NCBI RefSeq assembly: GCF_037176765.1
Contig: NC_090025.1
Location: forward strand, 91,781,006 to 91,845,005
Direction of reading: 5' to 3'
DNA: 64,000 nucleotides
Source of the DNA: Anolis sagrei
Lineage: Eukaryota; Chordata; Lepidosauria; Squamata; Anolidae
Shown here: positions 25,301-35,436 of the stretch, one piece after another
Layout of the letters: every line of letters starts with the position of its first letter
Position numbering within the stretch: position 1 is the first letter of the stretch
Made by a program: the position numbers and the translations under genes
The notes under the pieces: generated by a model
Told to the model about the DNA's origin: nothing
What the model saw: the letters and a program-made list of their open reading frames with translations, nothing else
The model's database searches: none

Positions 25301-28300
25301 TCCAGAAACGTGTTTTGTTTGCTATCCCATTTAAAGATATAGTAGTTTACTACCATGGGCAGTTCAATTCTATGCCCATTCATTTGAAAATAAGTTCCAC
25401 ACTGAATGGGATATATTCTCAGGTAAGTACATTTGTAACTTTCCACAGACTATAAAATAAAAATAACTCCAAGTCAAGTTGTAAATTCATTTTATAGACT
25501 TGCCCTCTCCAATTATAACATAAGAAACCAAATAGGGATGCAATATAAAAATAGTTCCAGCACCAACTTCCATCCAGAGATATGTTTTCCAATAGGGAAT
25601 CTCTTTGCTTTCCTAAGTAACCCATAGCAATTATGTAATAACACCACCATCAGCAAGTGCAGCCATTTTTTTTTCCATTTTATGGAAGTTTCTTCTTTCA
25701 CTTCAGGTTAACAAGAGAAGTCACACAGAGCCTTATCTGGCTTCCACAGTTGAAGACTAGTGGCTATTGTGGTTCAAACTGCATGCATAAGGGTAAAAGC
25801 AAAAGGAAACAGCATGTTTAAACAGCTGAGGCAAACTAGAAAATACCATGTACAGCAAATTAGCAAAATAATCGCCATGGGACTTAGTTTTTATGAATAA
25901 TAGACAGGGAACCCAACATACAGACTATTACTAGAAAGAACAAAAGGCAAGAAGAAAGAGCACACCAGCAGCACACAGGTCAGTAAATTGCAAACAAGGT
26001 ATTTGCAAACATAAAACATTGTACATGATGATCCAATTCAAGTGGCCAGGAAACATCAACCACATAAGGACCTAATTGTTGCATTTGTTTAAATAATCCA
26101 GGCAGTACAATTAATGTTCAACAAAGAACACTAGCTATTAGCATTGTAACATCTTTTTCCTTTTGTGCATTCCTTTGCTTTTTTAAAAAATATAGAAATA
26201 TAATACAAATGTTCTTTTATACTACTGCCCAATTATAGTGTAAAATTAAATGTATTTAATGATAATATCTGGTTTCTCTGATGGCTAATGCAGGGACGAA
26301 GATGACTAATAAAATGACCTGAACACCCCACCCCAGCTGCAATTCTACATACACTCATTAAGGAGTTAGCCCCACTAAAATACAACTGAGTTCTACTTCT
26401 GAGTAAACATGTGTAGGACTGTTCTATAAATATTGGCTGGAAGAACGTTAATTATTTATTTATTTACGTCACTTATATCCCGCCCATATCAGCCCGCAGG
26501 CGACTCAGCTTATGCATGTTTTAAAAGTCACACTTTAGTCTCTCATCAAATAAATATATATTTTCTCCTACTCTCCTATTTGAAATAGGACTATGCCAGG
26601 TGAGAAAATCCCTTTTATTTTTTGCTCCCACTAGTTTCTCCTTGTTACAAACACCTTTATGTTGGGTGGATGACACAGAGGAATGGAAGGCCACTAAATG
26701 CCACTAAAATGCACAAGGGGCAGAAATTTCTAAGACATGTATAAAAAACAAAAGAATCACAGACAAAGTAATTTGAAGTGAACTAGGATACATTTACATA
26801 AAACAAAGGGGAATAAATACTCTTTTCATAATTGAATGAATTAAAAAAGGCCAACAGGGCCATTTGTTCCGTGATCCTTTTTTTCTCCTTCATAAAATTT
26901 ACTAACCTGGTCACAGACATTGAATGTGGGCTAATAAAAAACAGAAAAAATGTGATATGGAGAGAAAAAAAACAAATGTAAAAATTCCATTAAAATAAAT
27001 ACTCAAACCATTAAGCAAATTGAAAAGAAACGGTGCAGCTACTTTGGCGCACAACAGTGTACGCAGCTTACCTTCATTGGGATGTTAGTTATAGTGGTTG
27101 AAGCCAGATCAAAATGCTGCTGTACTAAAACATTCAGTCTGGTGGCCAGATGCCGTCCAGCCCGAACACTATGAACTTCACTGGTTAAGATAGGAGAGAG
27201 CTTTTTAAAAAAAAGACAAACACACACACATGCACACACACAGAATTCTCAGTAGTAGCAAATACGGGAAAAAATAACATAATTTTAGAAGCAATAAAAC
27301 AGTCACGAGCCCAGAAAACACACTTTGTATCCAGCTGATAACTTATTTATTATGGTAAATATAAATATTAAATATTTATATGGTAGAATAAGTATTAGAT
27401 ATATGATATTATATTTAACACATACACACATATATATACACATACACAATTTATTTAATATATAAATAAGTATTATGTTTAGATTTGAGCCTTTGAAAAT
27501 TTGGTCAGAATTTCCAGGTAGTGTTTCTGTTGCACCCATTCTCCCTTCTAGAACAAACTCACATGGATCCCCTTTGCTCAGGGCTTTGACAAGGGCAGAG
27601 ACCAGCCAGATTCTTCAGCCCAAAAAGACTTTCTGATATAACACTATAACAAGGCTAGGTTGATTAGCCCCACTTCATTATAAGGGTATACGGAAAAGGG
27701 GTTAATCGCTTATATAGAACATGTGAGTTCAAGTATGTTTTTCACTTTTGTATTATATGTTTTTGATATGTAAGCCACCTTGGATCCATTGCGGAGAAAG
27801 GTGGGGTAAAAATATCGTAAATAAATAAATAGCGATAACCAGTCTGTTTAAGTAATTCTAGAACTAAGTACCCTATATAATGATGAAAAATTACCCTATA
27901 TATAAAAAAATCAACCAAAAACTGTGTTGACTTATCTATGGGTCAGCATGACTACTGCACCTTAACTCTAATATAAAAAAAGAACCATCCCCTTCTGAGT
28001 AGAGTGAAAAAAGGCAAAACTTAGTCTGTCTCGAGAAAGTCTAAAAAAAAGCACCAGCTCCCTTTACTCTTTCCGTCAGTGTCCTACTTCTGGTCATTTT
28101 GACCTGGAATACACATGAGGTCAACTCATACAAGAGTATATACAGTAATTTATTCTCCCACTATAGCAACTATAGTTTTCTATTAGTAGCAAACACTTTC
28201 CTTGCGCATGTGAGGGATAAACATTAAAATAACATTCTAAAGCACGGGTCCTCAAACTGAGGCCTGGGGGCAGGATACGGCCCTCCAAGGTCATTTACCC

Positions 28301-31300
28301 GGCCCTTGCTCAGGGTCAACCCAAGTCTGAAATTACTTGAAAGCACACAACAACAACAACAACAATCCTATCTCATCAGCCAAAAGCAGGCCCACACTTC
28401 TCATTGAAATGCTAATAAATTTATACTTATTAAAATTGTTCTTCATTTTAATTATTGTACTGTTTTAAAGTGGTTTTTTTGCACTACAAATTAGATATGT
28501 GCAGTGTGCATAGAAATTCATTATAATCCGGCCCTCTAACAGTTTGAGGGACTGTGACCTGGCCCTCTGTTTAAAAAGTTTGAGGACCCCTGTTCTAAAG
28601 AAAAGATCTGCTGATATTTGCATTCACAGTAATTCATTAGGCTTACCTCTTTTTTAAGATGATCTGACACAAGGCTTTCCTCACCAGAAGGATAAGTATG
28701 GATTAAGACCAGTTCACATTTCTGGATCTGCATAAGACTAAGAGAATTAAAATATTCTGTTAGAAAATACTTAGCATATCTAATAAATAATGCTTGACAT
28801 GTATTATTAATACATGTCCTCACAGATGTTCTTTACTAGAAAACATCAGATAACAACATTTGGTTATCATCTCTCAACAAAGGACTAAATCATCCTACTT
28901 ACCTGAGCAAAACTGGTCAAAAATATTATTATAGTCATGATCCCATTTTTTTTCAAAAAAAGAGACTCAAAGCAGCTCACAATAAACCAATATAATACAA
29001 CGAAAACCTTAAAATAGAGAAACATTACAATGGAATAAACATGAACAGTGTTTAAAAAATTACGGTTAAAACCCTTAATTAAAAACCTATTAATAGCTAA
29101 AACCACAGCACACCCTGACTGGTTCTTAAAAACCTCCTTCTTTAAAAATCTGCCTGAATGAAAAGATTTTAGCCTGCTGCTGGAAGGACAGCAAGGAAGG
29201 GGCTATTCTGGCTTCCCTGGGCAGGGAGTTCCAGAGAGGCAGCCACTGAGATAGAAGACCCGCTCTCTCGTTCCACCAACCAAGCCTGTGATGGAGGTGG
29301 GACCAAGAGGGCTTGTGAGGATCTCAGGGCCCAGGAAAGTTCACATAGCCAAATATCCTGGACCCGAATCATATAGGTCAAAACCAGCACTTTGAATTGT
29401 GACCAGAAACAAACTGGCAGTTAGTAGAGCTGTTTGACCGGGGAGGGGGGGGGGTGTCTGCTCCCTTTAGCCAGCCCCAGTTAGCAACCTGGCCACAGTC
29501 CTTTGAGTCTCTTTTTGGAGAGAAAAAGTGGAATATAAATAAACATAATAATAATTGGACCACCTGAAGTTTCTGAACACATTTTGAAGGAAGCCCCACA
29601 TTGAGTCTGTTACACCAAACGGGATGTAACTAAGGCATGTTTCACCGCGTTCAGTTCTGGCATCTCAAGGAACACAAGTTTTAATTGTACCAAATCTGGT
29701 AGGAGGCACATGTAGTCCCTAGATCTGCAAAAATAGTCTACTCTAGTCTTCACTGACTGGCAGCAGCTCTTCAGGGTTTTTTTTTTTTTTTGTTCAGAAA
29801 TCTTTCCCCAATGTATCTGGAGAGGTGATACCAAAACTAAGATCATTGCATCCACTGAACAACAGGCCTGGTACACACAAACTTTCACCTCTAAAATATT
29901 CTTGCAAATCTAGTTTTTATATTGCAAATAAGGTTCCATGACCAAAAAAAATATAGCTTTTGGCACAAAGAAATAATCAGAGTGTTATTGATTTGCACAC
30001 TTACTGGTCTGAATTAGCTGCTAGTTTATTATGCTCGTGTATTGTTTCCTGGACAAACTCCTCAAGCATTCGGACATGGCTATCACTGGGGAAAAAGCAG
30101 GAAAGAACTTATTTTAGAAAATATATTGGAATCAATATAATATGGGAAAAATACAAATACAATCTGCCCATTAATTAAGGAACCTCAGATTAAATTCATA
30201 TTGCAATTCACAAAGTCTTTGAACAGTCCTAGTGTAAATCACAAGAAGAAATACAAGGAAATTAGATAATCATGTGAGCTGAACAACAATTGAATAAAAG
30301 CACTCACTACTTAAATTTTTGAAAATTATAATAGTGAATTTAAATAAGACTCATTTCAATTCTCTTGATTAATTTGTTGTTGTGTGCATTCACATGGAAA
30401 CACTAAGGGCCGCTCCGAGTCGCCTCTGGGCTGAGAGGGGCGGTATATAAATATAGTAAATAAATAAATAAGGTGAACTTATTATGGGGTTTTCCGGGGC
30501 TAAAAACAACGAAGTAGAGAATTGAAGCCTGAGCCATAGTACAATGCTCAAATCACTACACCACAAGGGCTCTGCTCAACTGATTACTCTCAAGGAAAAA
30601 GACTGTTTCCCACCTGTGGGTAAGTCTATTCAGACAGGCATGAGGGAGGACTTCAACATGTGTGCATTCACTGTTTTTACAACAAAAACATTTAACTATC
30701 ACATTTATCCATTACATCACAATTCTGTAACAATAGGTCAGAATTGGGTCAGCTCGCCCAAAACACAGCATGAACATGAAATCCTGCAGGCATAATGAGA
30801 ATTCATAAGGTTTCACTCACCTACAAAAAAGGGTGTATTAGCAATGTGAACAACACAAACCTCTTTGCATTAGTAATGCAGATTATCCGTCCTCTGTTTC
30901 CAACCCGGTCAGCATTCTCCACTAGCAAGGTTCGAGCCTCATGTTGGTATTCTGTTATTTTACAGAGTGCTTCTACTGCTGCTACTAAGCCATGAAGTAT
31001 GCTACAGCATTCAGGATCTGCACGAGGATTGGGAGGTCCAACAGCTGCTAAAGCTGCCATTAACTGCATAAGAAAATAGAAGATTGTCTTCTTGGGAAAT
31101 TGCAAACTTGGATCTTACAACTACTTTTCCAATATTAAAAAAGCACTGGAAACGTTTGATTACTTATTCCATGAAAATGCAAACACCAAAAAAATCAGTT
31201 CAGTGTTTTCCCTACAATGTTATACTGCAAACATATAAGCAAGCTGGCATTCTCCAGACAAGATATAGCTCATTCACTATAGTGTCTAGTATACTAATTC

Positions 31301-32531
31301 TCAGTGTTTGGTCTTGATGTTTCAAAGTCAGATTTCAAATCTCAGACTAACAGAATTTTCACCATGCTGGCTCGGGTTTAGAGTTTTGAAATTCAACACA
31401 TACTGTATGTGGTATCAAAAGTAGAGAACCACTACCCTAACGTACTTGTGGAAAACTCCACATGTGTAAATCTAGCTGAACTTCTGTCAGCACTAGATTC
31501 CTAAATGGGACAGTCCAGAGACAGCTCTGCACCTACTAGATCGTAAGCTTCTAGCTTTTTCTTGTTAACGCTTTTCATCGCTACCCCTGGTCAGCACAAA
31601 CTGGCAGAATTTTGGAAATACATTATTTCTATTAGCAACATACAAGTTGGTCATTTATTGTAGTCAAGGACAGAAACTGACTTGTCTGACATTCAATTTA
31701 AACTACCTTAATCTGGATCTAACCTTATGATTCTTCACTTTATTAAGAATTTTAAAAGCCTCAGAAGTTGGATGTTTTGTCTTATGCCTGTTATAACAGG
31801 CTGTGCTTTTCATTTAATTTTAGTTTGTTAAGTTATAATTCGTATTTATATGTTGGGTTGTATAAATTTTGTTAGCATGGCTGTATTGTTGTTGTATTCA
31901 GGCATTGAATGTTTGCCTTTTGTGTTTGGAATCCGCCTTGAGTAACTTTGGGGAGATAGAGCGGAATATAAATAAAGTTTTTTTAATTATTATTATTATT
32001 ATTATTATTATTTATTACTTAATTATACCTCCTGCAGGTTCTGATCTTCTTGGTTCCAAGAGTTTAAGACATTTGCTCCAGAGTCACTTACAATGAAGTT
32101 TACCTGAAAGTTTATAAAACATAGTTTTAAAGCCTTCATATTGTGACAACATGCACTGCTTAAAAGCCATTTTGTGTGTTCAGGAAAAATATATAACATT
32201 ATTAAGAACCTAAACAGAGCTACTAAAGTCCCTCTGAATTGAGGATACAAATATTGACGAATCCACAGAATCCTTTAACTTCAAAAGACAAGTAACAGTC
32301 ACTTACTAGTTTTTTAAAAGGAAATATATCATACATTATTCTACAGTATTCCATTGATGATTCCACTGAACAGGTCCATAGTGATCTTGATATAGGAGCA
32401 AGAGGTATGATTCCTTGGGTCCGATTCTTTATTAACATATCAAACTCAACATGCTGTCTGCAAGATTCTGCCATATAGGGGCAGTGGTCAACTACAAAAG
32501 CTGTTTTGTGCGATTCTGAAAAGAGTTTCAT
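10266..32531 (-). CDS. INTS13: Integrator complex subunit 13 (Asunder), complete
   Basis: Sixteen coding exons on the minus strand sum to 706 codons, the same length as human INTS13, with consistent phases and GT-AG splice sites. INTS13 is a nuclear subunit of Integrator, which cleaves snRNA and nascent Pol II transcripts. It pairs with INTS14 and INTS10 and also affects dynein at the nuclear envelope. The N-terminus ([20 protein letters not shown]) starts a von Willebrand A-like domain, a beta-rich middle follows, and a basic nuclear localisation motif KKRGRKR lies at residues 571-577. The acidic, proline-rich part from about residue 603 leads to a conserved C-terminus ending [12 protein letters not shown]. 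The start ATG is seven bases inside its exon, after an acceptor TTGTAG at 32539. Introns hold L2, CR1, BovB, Penelope-like, hAT and Jockey-like copies. The promoter is CpG-rich and faces FGFR1OP2. Confidence 0.98.
10323..10344. repeat. G-rich tract at the INTS13 exon 16 acceptor
   Basis: A nearly pure G run on the + strand, read as a C-rich polypyrimidine tract on the INTS13 strand. Confidence 0.85.
10880..11945 (+). mobile_element. Jockey-like LINE, 3' part of ORF2 and tail
   Basis: An open frame of 226 codons reads [20 protein letters not shown], then [20 protein letters not shown], then [20 protein letters not shown], the region after the reverse transcriptase in Jockey/I-group LINEs. A cysteine motif [18 protein letters not shown] follows. 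The tail ends GCCCTGACACGACAAATAAA. I cannot settle whether it is Vingi, Daphne or a true Jockey relative. It lies in INTS13 intron 15, antisense to the gene. Confidence 0.82.
12596..12856 (+). mobile_element. L2-clade LINE 3' tail fragment
   Basis: Shares TTTGAGCAGGTGTTCGAATA and GAACCGCTGTGAGTCGCC with the 3' regions of other L2 copies in the window. A second L2 copy starts directly after it. Confidence 0.8.
12858..13590 (+). mobile_element. L2-clade LINE, 3' end
   Basis: Reads [20 protein letters not shown], then [20 protein letters not shown] and [12 protein letters not shown]. The tail ends in AAATAAATAAATAAA repeats. Confidence 0.92.
13704..13839 (-). CDS. INTS13: INTS13 coding exon 15 (residues 650-693)
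   Basis: Begins [20 protein letters not shown] and ends [11 protein letters not shown] plus GG of a split Gly. The donor GTTTGT is non-optimal; reading through it would add about 20 unrelated residues before a stop. Confidence 0.95.
14296..14743 (+). mobile_element. CR1 LINE, 5'-truncated 3' end
   Basis: Reads [20 protein letters not shown], continues through the CR1 ORF2 end and closes with ATTCTATG repeats. Lies in INTS13 intron 14, antisense to the gene. Confidence 0.93.
14862..15001 (-). CDS. INTS13: INTS13 coding exon 14 (residues 603-648)
   Basis: Reads [20 protein letters not shown], then [20 protein letters not shown], then TIEKNK. The last third is more diverged from human than the rest. 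Confidence 0.97.
15132..15310. mobile_element. Short Penelope-end inverted repeat
   Basis: A Penelope terminus (CATTGTCGAAGGCTTTCATG) is followed by its 3' region. After GAGGTGAGG the last part is repeated in reverse complement (CCTCACTACCTCTGAGGATG). The second arm is shorter than the first. Confidence 0.8.
16413..16643 (-). CDS. INTS13: INTS13 coding exon 13 (residues 526-601)
   Basis: Begins [20 protein letters not shown] and carries the basic motif KKRGRKR. It ends SWQESE plus AG of a split Arg. Donor AG|GTTGTT. Confidence 0.97.
16826..17472 (+). mobile_element. BovB (RTE-clade) LINE, 3' end
   Basis: A 208-codon frame reads [20 protein letters not shown], then [20 protein letters not shown], then [20 protein letters not shown], the BovB ORF2 C-terminus. 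The 3' end is GATGACTGAACGAATGAACA. An AAAGCACA duplication lies on both sides. The open frame marks a young copy, inside INTS13 intron 12. Confidence 0.93.
17588..17742 (-). CDS. INTS13: INTS13 coding exon 12 (residues 474-524)
   Basis: Begins [20 protein letters not shown] and ends [12 protein letters not shown] long C-run on the gene strand lies just upstream of its acceptor. Confidence 0.97.
17761..17779. repeat. Poly-G tract at the INTS13 exon 12 acceptor
   Basis: A run of G broken by one C on the + strand, about 20 bases upstream of exon 12 as the gene is read, so it forms part of the pyrimidine tract. Confidence 0.9.
18588..18758 (-). CDS. INTS13: INTS13 coding exon 11 (residues 417-473)
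   Basis: Begins [20 protein letters not shown] and ends [12 protein letters not shown]. Donor GCG|GTAGGT. Confidence 0.97.
19425..19603 (-). CDS. INTS13: INTS13 coding exon 10 (residues 358-416)
   Basis: Begins [20 protein letters not shown] and ends [12 protein letters not shown]. Donor ACA|GTAAGG. Confidence 0.97.
20050..21490 (+). mobile_element. Second Penelope-like lineage (Neptune-like), interrupted by L2
   Basis: A left piece (20054-20287) reads [20 protein letters not shown] and a right piece (20653-20967) reads [20 protein letters not shown] then [13 protein letters not shown]. The second is a GIY-YIG endonuclease-like domain with the CPC-x-YIG pattern of vertebrate Penelope-like elements, clearly different from the copy at 2960-4369. 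An L2 tail sits between the pieces. The 3' part has AAGACTCCTGAGAGTCGAAA and an AATAAAG at about 21440. Confidence 0.72.
20330..20632 (+). mobile_element. L2-clade LINE 3' tail
   Basis: Begins near CCTTAAGACATGGCTGTTCG, has GTACACCGCCATGAGTCGCC and ends in AAATAAATAAATAA. It is inserted in the Neptune-like element. Confidence 0.8.
22090..22179 (-). CDS. INTS13: INTS13 coding exon 9 (residues 328-356)
   Basis: Reads [20 protein letters not shown] then SCLTNFLLN. Acceptor TTCTTCAG, donor G|GTAAAT. Confidence 0.97.
22984..23073 (-). CDS. INTS13: INTS13 coding exon 8 (residues 298-326)
   Basis: Reads [20 protein letters not shown] then WCTPRTNSV. The first part ([10 protein letters not shown]) is the least conserved against the human protein. 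Confidence 0.96.
23706..23947 (+). mobile_element. CR1 LINE 3' end
   Basis: Begins in the [16 protein letters not shown]-equivalent region and runs to the ATTCTATG end. Lies in INTS13 intron 7, antisense to the gene. Confidence 0.92.
24205..24890 (+). mobile_element. Old L2-clade LINE interrupted by a hAT miniature
   Basis: Diverged L2 reverse transcriptase sequence: a frame near 24230 recalls LLDLSAAFDTVDHDIL-type wording ([20 protein letters not shown] here) and later [14 protein letters not shown] 135-bp hAT copy splits it. Confidence 0.75.
24564..24698. mobile_element. hAT miniature (CAGTGGTTCTCAACC ends)
   Basis: 135 bp with inverted ends CAGTGGTTCTCAACCTG and CAGGTTGAGAACCACTG. A perfect 8-bp duplication CTCTAAAG flanks it (24556-24563 and 24699-24706), the hAT signature. 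Confidence 0.93.
25054..25138 (-). CDS. INTS13: INTS13 coding exon 7 (residues 269-296)
   Basis: Reads [20 protein letters not shown] then AHVDFLKS plus one base of a split Gly. Donor G|GTAAGT. Confidence 0.97.
26443..26525 (-). mobile_element. L2-clade LINE 3' tail
   Basis: Reverse complement of the L2 ending: TTATTTATTTA, then CCCGCCCATATCAGCCCG, then CAGGCGACTCAGC. Confidence 0.75.
27072..27200 (-). CDS. INTS13: INTS13 coding exon 6 (residues 226-268)
   Basis: Reads [20 protein letters not shown] and ends [11 protein letters not shown]. The acceptor follows a T-run and AAAAAG; donor AAG|GTAAGC. Confidence 0.97.
27745..27832 (+). mobile_element. L2-like LINE 3' tail
   Basis: TAAGCCACCTTGGATCCATT and GGTGGGGTAAAAATATCGTA, ending in AAATAAATAAAT. 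Confidence 0.7.
28243..28592. mobile_element. hAT element (Charlie-like ends)
   Basis: 350 bp with inverted ends CACGGGTCCTCAAACTGAGG and AAGTTTGAGGACCCCTG. A perfect 8-bp duplication TTCTAAAG flanks it (28235-28242 and 28593-28600). Non-coding, and it contains a short CAA repeat. Confidence 0.93.
28647..28737 (-). CDS. INTS13: INTS13 coding exon 5 (residues 196-225)
   Basis: Reads [20 protein letters not shown] then [10 protein letters not shown]. Acceptor CTCTTAG, donor GAG|GTAAGC. A hAT miniature ends 55 bases past the donor. Confidence 0.97.
28925..29730 (-). mobile_element. Old L2-clade LINE
   Basis: On the minus strand it reads [11 protein letters not shown]-like and [14 protein letters not shown] segments of the L2 ORF2 end. 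Much more diverged than the copies around 37-44 kb. Confidence 0.65.
30005..30085 (-). CDS. INTS13: INTS13 coding exon 4 (residues 169-194)
   Basis: Reads [18 protein letters not shown] then NKLAANSD. Acceptor TTCCCCAG, donor CA|GTAAGT. Both edge codons are split. Confidence 0.96.
30405..30466 (+). mobile_element. L2-clade LINE 3' tail
   Basis: GGGCCGCTCCGAGTCGCCTC and GGCGGTATATAAATATAGTA, then AAATAAATAAATAA. Confidence 0.8.
30861..31063 (-). CDS. INTS13: INTS13 coding exon 3 (residues 101-167)
   Basis: Begins [20 protein letters not shown] and ends [10 protein letters not shown] plus AG of a split Ser codon. The donor is the less usual GTTTGT. Confidence 0.97.
31830..32012 (+). mobile_element. 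L2-clade LINE 3' tail with TTATTA repeat
   Basis: GAATCCGCCTTGAGTAACTT and AGCGGAATATAAATAAAG, followed by a TTA repeat that stops 17 bases short of INTS13 exon 2. Confidence 0.75.
32029..32103 (-). CDS. INTS13: INTS13 coding exon 2 (residues 76-100)
   Basis: Reads [20 protein letters not shown] then QNLQE. Acceptor CTTTCAG, donor GAG|GTATAA. The TAATAA tail of an L2 copy begins about 17 bases beyond the donor. Confidence 0.97.
32307..32531 (-). CDS. INTS13: INTS13 coding exon 1 (residues 1-75)
   Basis: Runs from MKLFSES to DIFPFKKL. The donor CTA|GTAAGT ends it in phase 0. Confidence 0.97.
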
Positions 32532-33139
32532 TTTCTTTCTACAACAAATGGATACGAGAGTTAGAAAAAATGTTATGCATATTAAAACTACATCACTAAA
32601 AGAGCAAGAAAATCTCACAACTTGGGAAAGATGAGCAAGGCATTTAGATTAGATGTACAAGATGTCTTTATATAAACCGACACGTAGTATTTTAGACAGC
32701 GTTAAAGCATTAGGAAGAGACAACTGTTACCAAAATACCAAAATACAATACCTCAAACTAGATAATAAATTCCTAAATATTTATCTTATAAATTCTGAAA
32801 TTAATAGGATGCAGTCCACTCTCAATTTACTGTGTACTTTGTTTGCAAAATGATTCATGGATCTTATCTGGATGAGTAGGTAACCCATTTCCCAACAGCC
32901 AATTAACCTGCAACAGTGAAATCCCATATATATGCAGCTAAAAGCAAAAACCCATCGAGCTTAGTAGAGTTTACTTCTAAAAGTGGCTATAAGATTACAA
33001 ACTACAGCACAACTCCTTCTGATCATCTCTCTTTTTTTCAACGCTACCCTGGACAGAGAGAGAGGACACCTGAGCACTTCTCTTTCTACATGTCAGGTTT
33101 AGCAATTTTGCAGACCATTTTAGCATCAGTTGTTTCAGG

Positions 33140-33836
33140 ATGACTTGGCTCGAGAGCAGTACGTGTGAAAAAGATCTTGGAGCCCTCGTGGACAACAAGT
33201 TAAACATGAGCCAACAATGTGATGTGGCGGCAAAAAAAACCAATGGGATTTTGGCCTGCATCAATAGGAGCATAGTGTCTAGAGCTAGGGAAGTCATGCT
33301 ACCCCTCTATTCTGCCTTGGTTAGACCACAACTGGAATATTGTGTCCAATTCTGGGCCCCACAATTGAAGAGAGATATTGACAAGCTGGAATGTGTCCAG
33401 AGGAGGGCAACTAAAATGATCAAGGGTCTGGAGAATAAGCCCTATGAGGAGCGGCTTAAGGAGCTGGGCATGTTTAGCCTGAAGAAAAGGCTGAGAGGAG
33501 ATATGATAGCCATGTATAAATATGTGAGATGAAGCTACAGGGAGGAGGGAGCAAGCTTGCTTTCTGCTTCCTTGGAGACTAGGACGCGGAACAATGGCTT
33601 CAAACTACAAGAAAGGAGATTCCACCTGAACATGAGGAAGAACTTCCTGGCTGTGAGAGCCGTTCAGCAGTGGAACTCTCTGCCCCGGAGTGTGGTGGAG
33701 GCTCCTTCTTTGGAAGCTTTTAAACAGAGGCTGGATGGCCATCTGTCAGGGGTGATTTGAATGCAATATTCCTGCTTCTTGGCAGGGGGTTGGACTGGAA
33801 GGCCCATGAGGTCTCTTCCAACTCTTTGATTCTATG
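33140..33836 (+). mobile_element. CR1 LINE, longest plus-strand copy
   Basis: Reads [20 protein letters not shown], then [20 protein letters not shown], then [20 protein letters not shown], and on to the CR1 3' end with GATTCTATGATG. One in-frame stop interrupts the reading near 33532. Lies in the first intron of INTS13. Confidence 0.93.
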
Positions 33837-34160
33837 ATGAAAACGGTTTTGTCTAATGCTGTAACGCTATCATAACATGCAAATTATGACAAATAATTGG
33901 GGATAAGGGAATAAAAATATTCAAGAAGCCTAGTTGTTTTCTCTTGCTCTCAAGTTCCCATGATGTGAAGACACCATGCAAACAAGCACTTATGGCAACA
34001 ACTATTGTTTGTCTTAGAATACCAAGCTCCATTGTGACTATCCTCATCATATATGTTCATACCCCGTTTTGCTCTCTTGACCGAAAGCTGTATCATTTAC
34101 TGATGCTGAAAAGACAGCAGCCAAGAAGAACACGTTTCTGAATTAGACTGAATTCCTTAC

Positions 34161-34380
34161 TGCCGTCCGTTTCTTTTCTGGGAAAGCCGTTCCTCGGTCC
34201 TTCAAAACCTTCCTCTTTCCCCGGAAGAGGAAGCGAGGGGCAGGGGCGGGAGCTCCTCGCGCCTGCGCTGAAGTCTGGCCAATCAGCACCCTCGCCGCTC
34301 TGGGGCCCCACCCCCACGGAGCAAGCGCTACCTATTGGACCTAGAGCTAGGAAACTGAAAGAGCGACGACCCAAACTTCT
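34161..34380 (-). promoter_or_regulatory. INTS13: INTS13 CpG-rich promoter and candidate 5' UTR exon
   Basis: A GC- and CpG-rich block lies upstream of INTS13. CCAAT occurs on the + strand at 34279-34283, and ATTGG at 34334-34338 puts a CCAAT on the INTS13 strand. A donor-like A|GTAAGG on the minus strand would end a non-coding first exon at 34161, to join the acceptor at 32539. The exact start is not visible. Confidence 0.6.
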
Positions 34381-34588
34381 GGTGAAGGAGATTCCTGTTC
34401 ATTTTGTACTGCTAGACTAGGCATGGCCAAACTTTTGGAGACATGCAGCTGTGATAGAGCAGTCCTGGGTTATTTATTTATCGTGTCAGGAGCAGACCAA
34501 ACAGTTGCATTACATTTTTAAACAAACAAACAAACAAACAAACAGATCACAAAGTTTGCAAGCTTGATAGTTGGTTAAATGTCCTTTG

Positions 34589-34648
34589 GTTCTTGTGGGT
34601 TTTTTCGGGCTATATGGCCATGTTCTAGAGGCATTTCTCCTGACGTTT
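34589..34648 (-). mobile_element. 60-bp Penelope end fragment
   Basis: GTTCTTGTGGGTTTTTTCGG through CATTTCTCCTGACGTTT, flanked by GTCCTTTG on both sides (34581-34588 and 34649-34656), so it inserted independently into the LINE. Confidence 0.85.
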
Positions 34649-34793
34649 GTCCTTTGACCAGTATGTCCTTTGACCAAATGTCCTTTGACCAGTAGCTGGC
34701 CACTTGGAGTGCCTCTGGTTTTGCTGCAAGAAGGTCCTCCATTGTGCATGTAGCAGGGCTCAGGTTGCATTGCAGCAGGTGGTCTGTAGTTTG

Positions 34794-35436
34794 TATTGTC
34801 GAAGGCTTTCATGGCCAGAATCATTGGGTTGTTGTTGGTTTTTTCGGGCTGTATGGCCATCATCTAGAGGCATTCTCTCCTGACATTTCGCCTGCATCTA
34901 TGGCAGGCATCCTCAGAGGTAGTGAGGTCTGTTGGAACTAGGAAAAAGGGTTTATTTATCTGTGGAATGACCAGGGTGAGACAAAGGACTCTTGTCTGCT
35001 GGAGCTAGGTGTGAATGTTTCAACTGACCACCTTGAGTAGCATACAATGGCCTGACTGTGCCTGGAGCAAACTTTTGTTGAGAGGTAATTAGATGTCCCT
35101 GCCTGCTTCCTCTCTGTTGTTGTGCTGTTGCAATTTTAGAGTTTTTTTAATACTGGTAGCCAGATTATGTTCATTTTCAGGGTTTCCTCCTTTCTGTTGA
35201 AATTGTCCACATGCTTGTGGATTTCAATGGCTTCTCTGTGTAGTCTGACATGGTGGTGGTGAGAGTGGTCCAGCATTTCTGTGTTCTCAAATAAAATGCT
35301 GTGTTCTCAAATAAAATTTCCTAGTTCCAACAGACCTCACTACCTCTGAGGATGCTTGCCATAGATGCAGGCGAAACGTCAGGAGAGAATGCCTCTAGAC
35401 CATGGCCATACAGCCCAAAAAAACCGACAACAACCC
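34794..35436. mobile_element. Penelope-like inverted dimer with 13-bp target duplication
   Basis: Begins TATTGTCGAAGGCTTTCATG in the minus orientation, runs through the 3' untranslated region into a short GIY-YIG-coding piece, then turns and ends with the terminus in plus orientation. GGTCTGTAGTTTG is duplicated at 34781-34793 and 35437-35449. Confidence 0.88.

Noticed and set aside
34093-34374. Minus-strand 93-codon frame over the INTS13 promoter
   Set aside because: It arises from high GC and few stops in a CpG island; no known protein, and it overlaps the probable non-coding exon.
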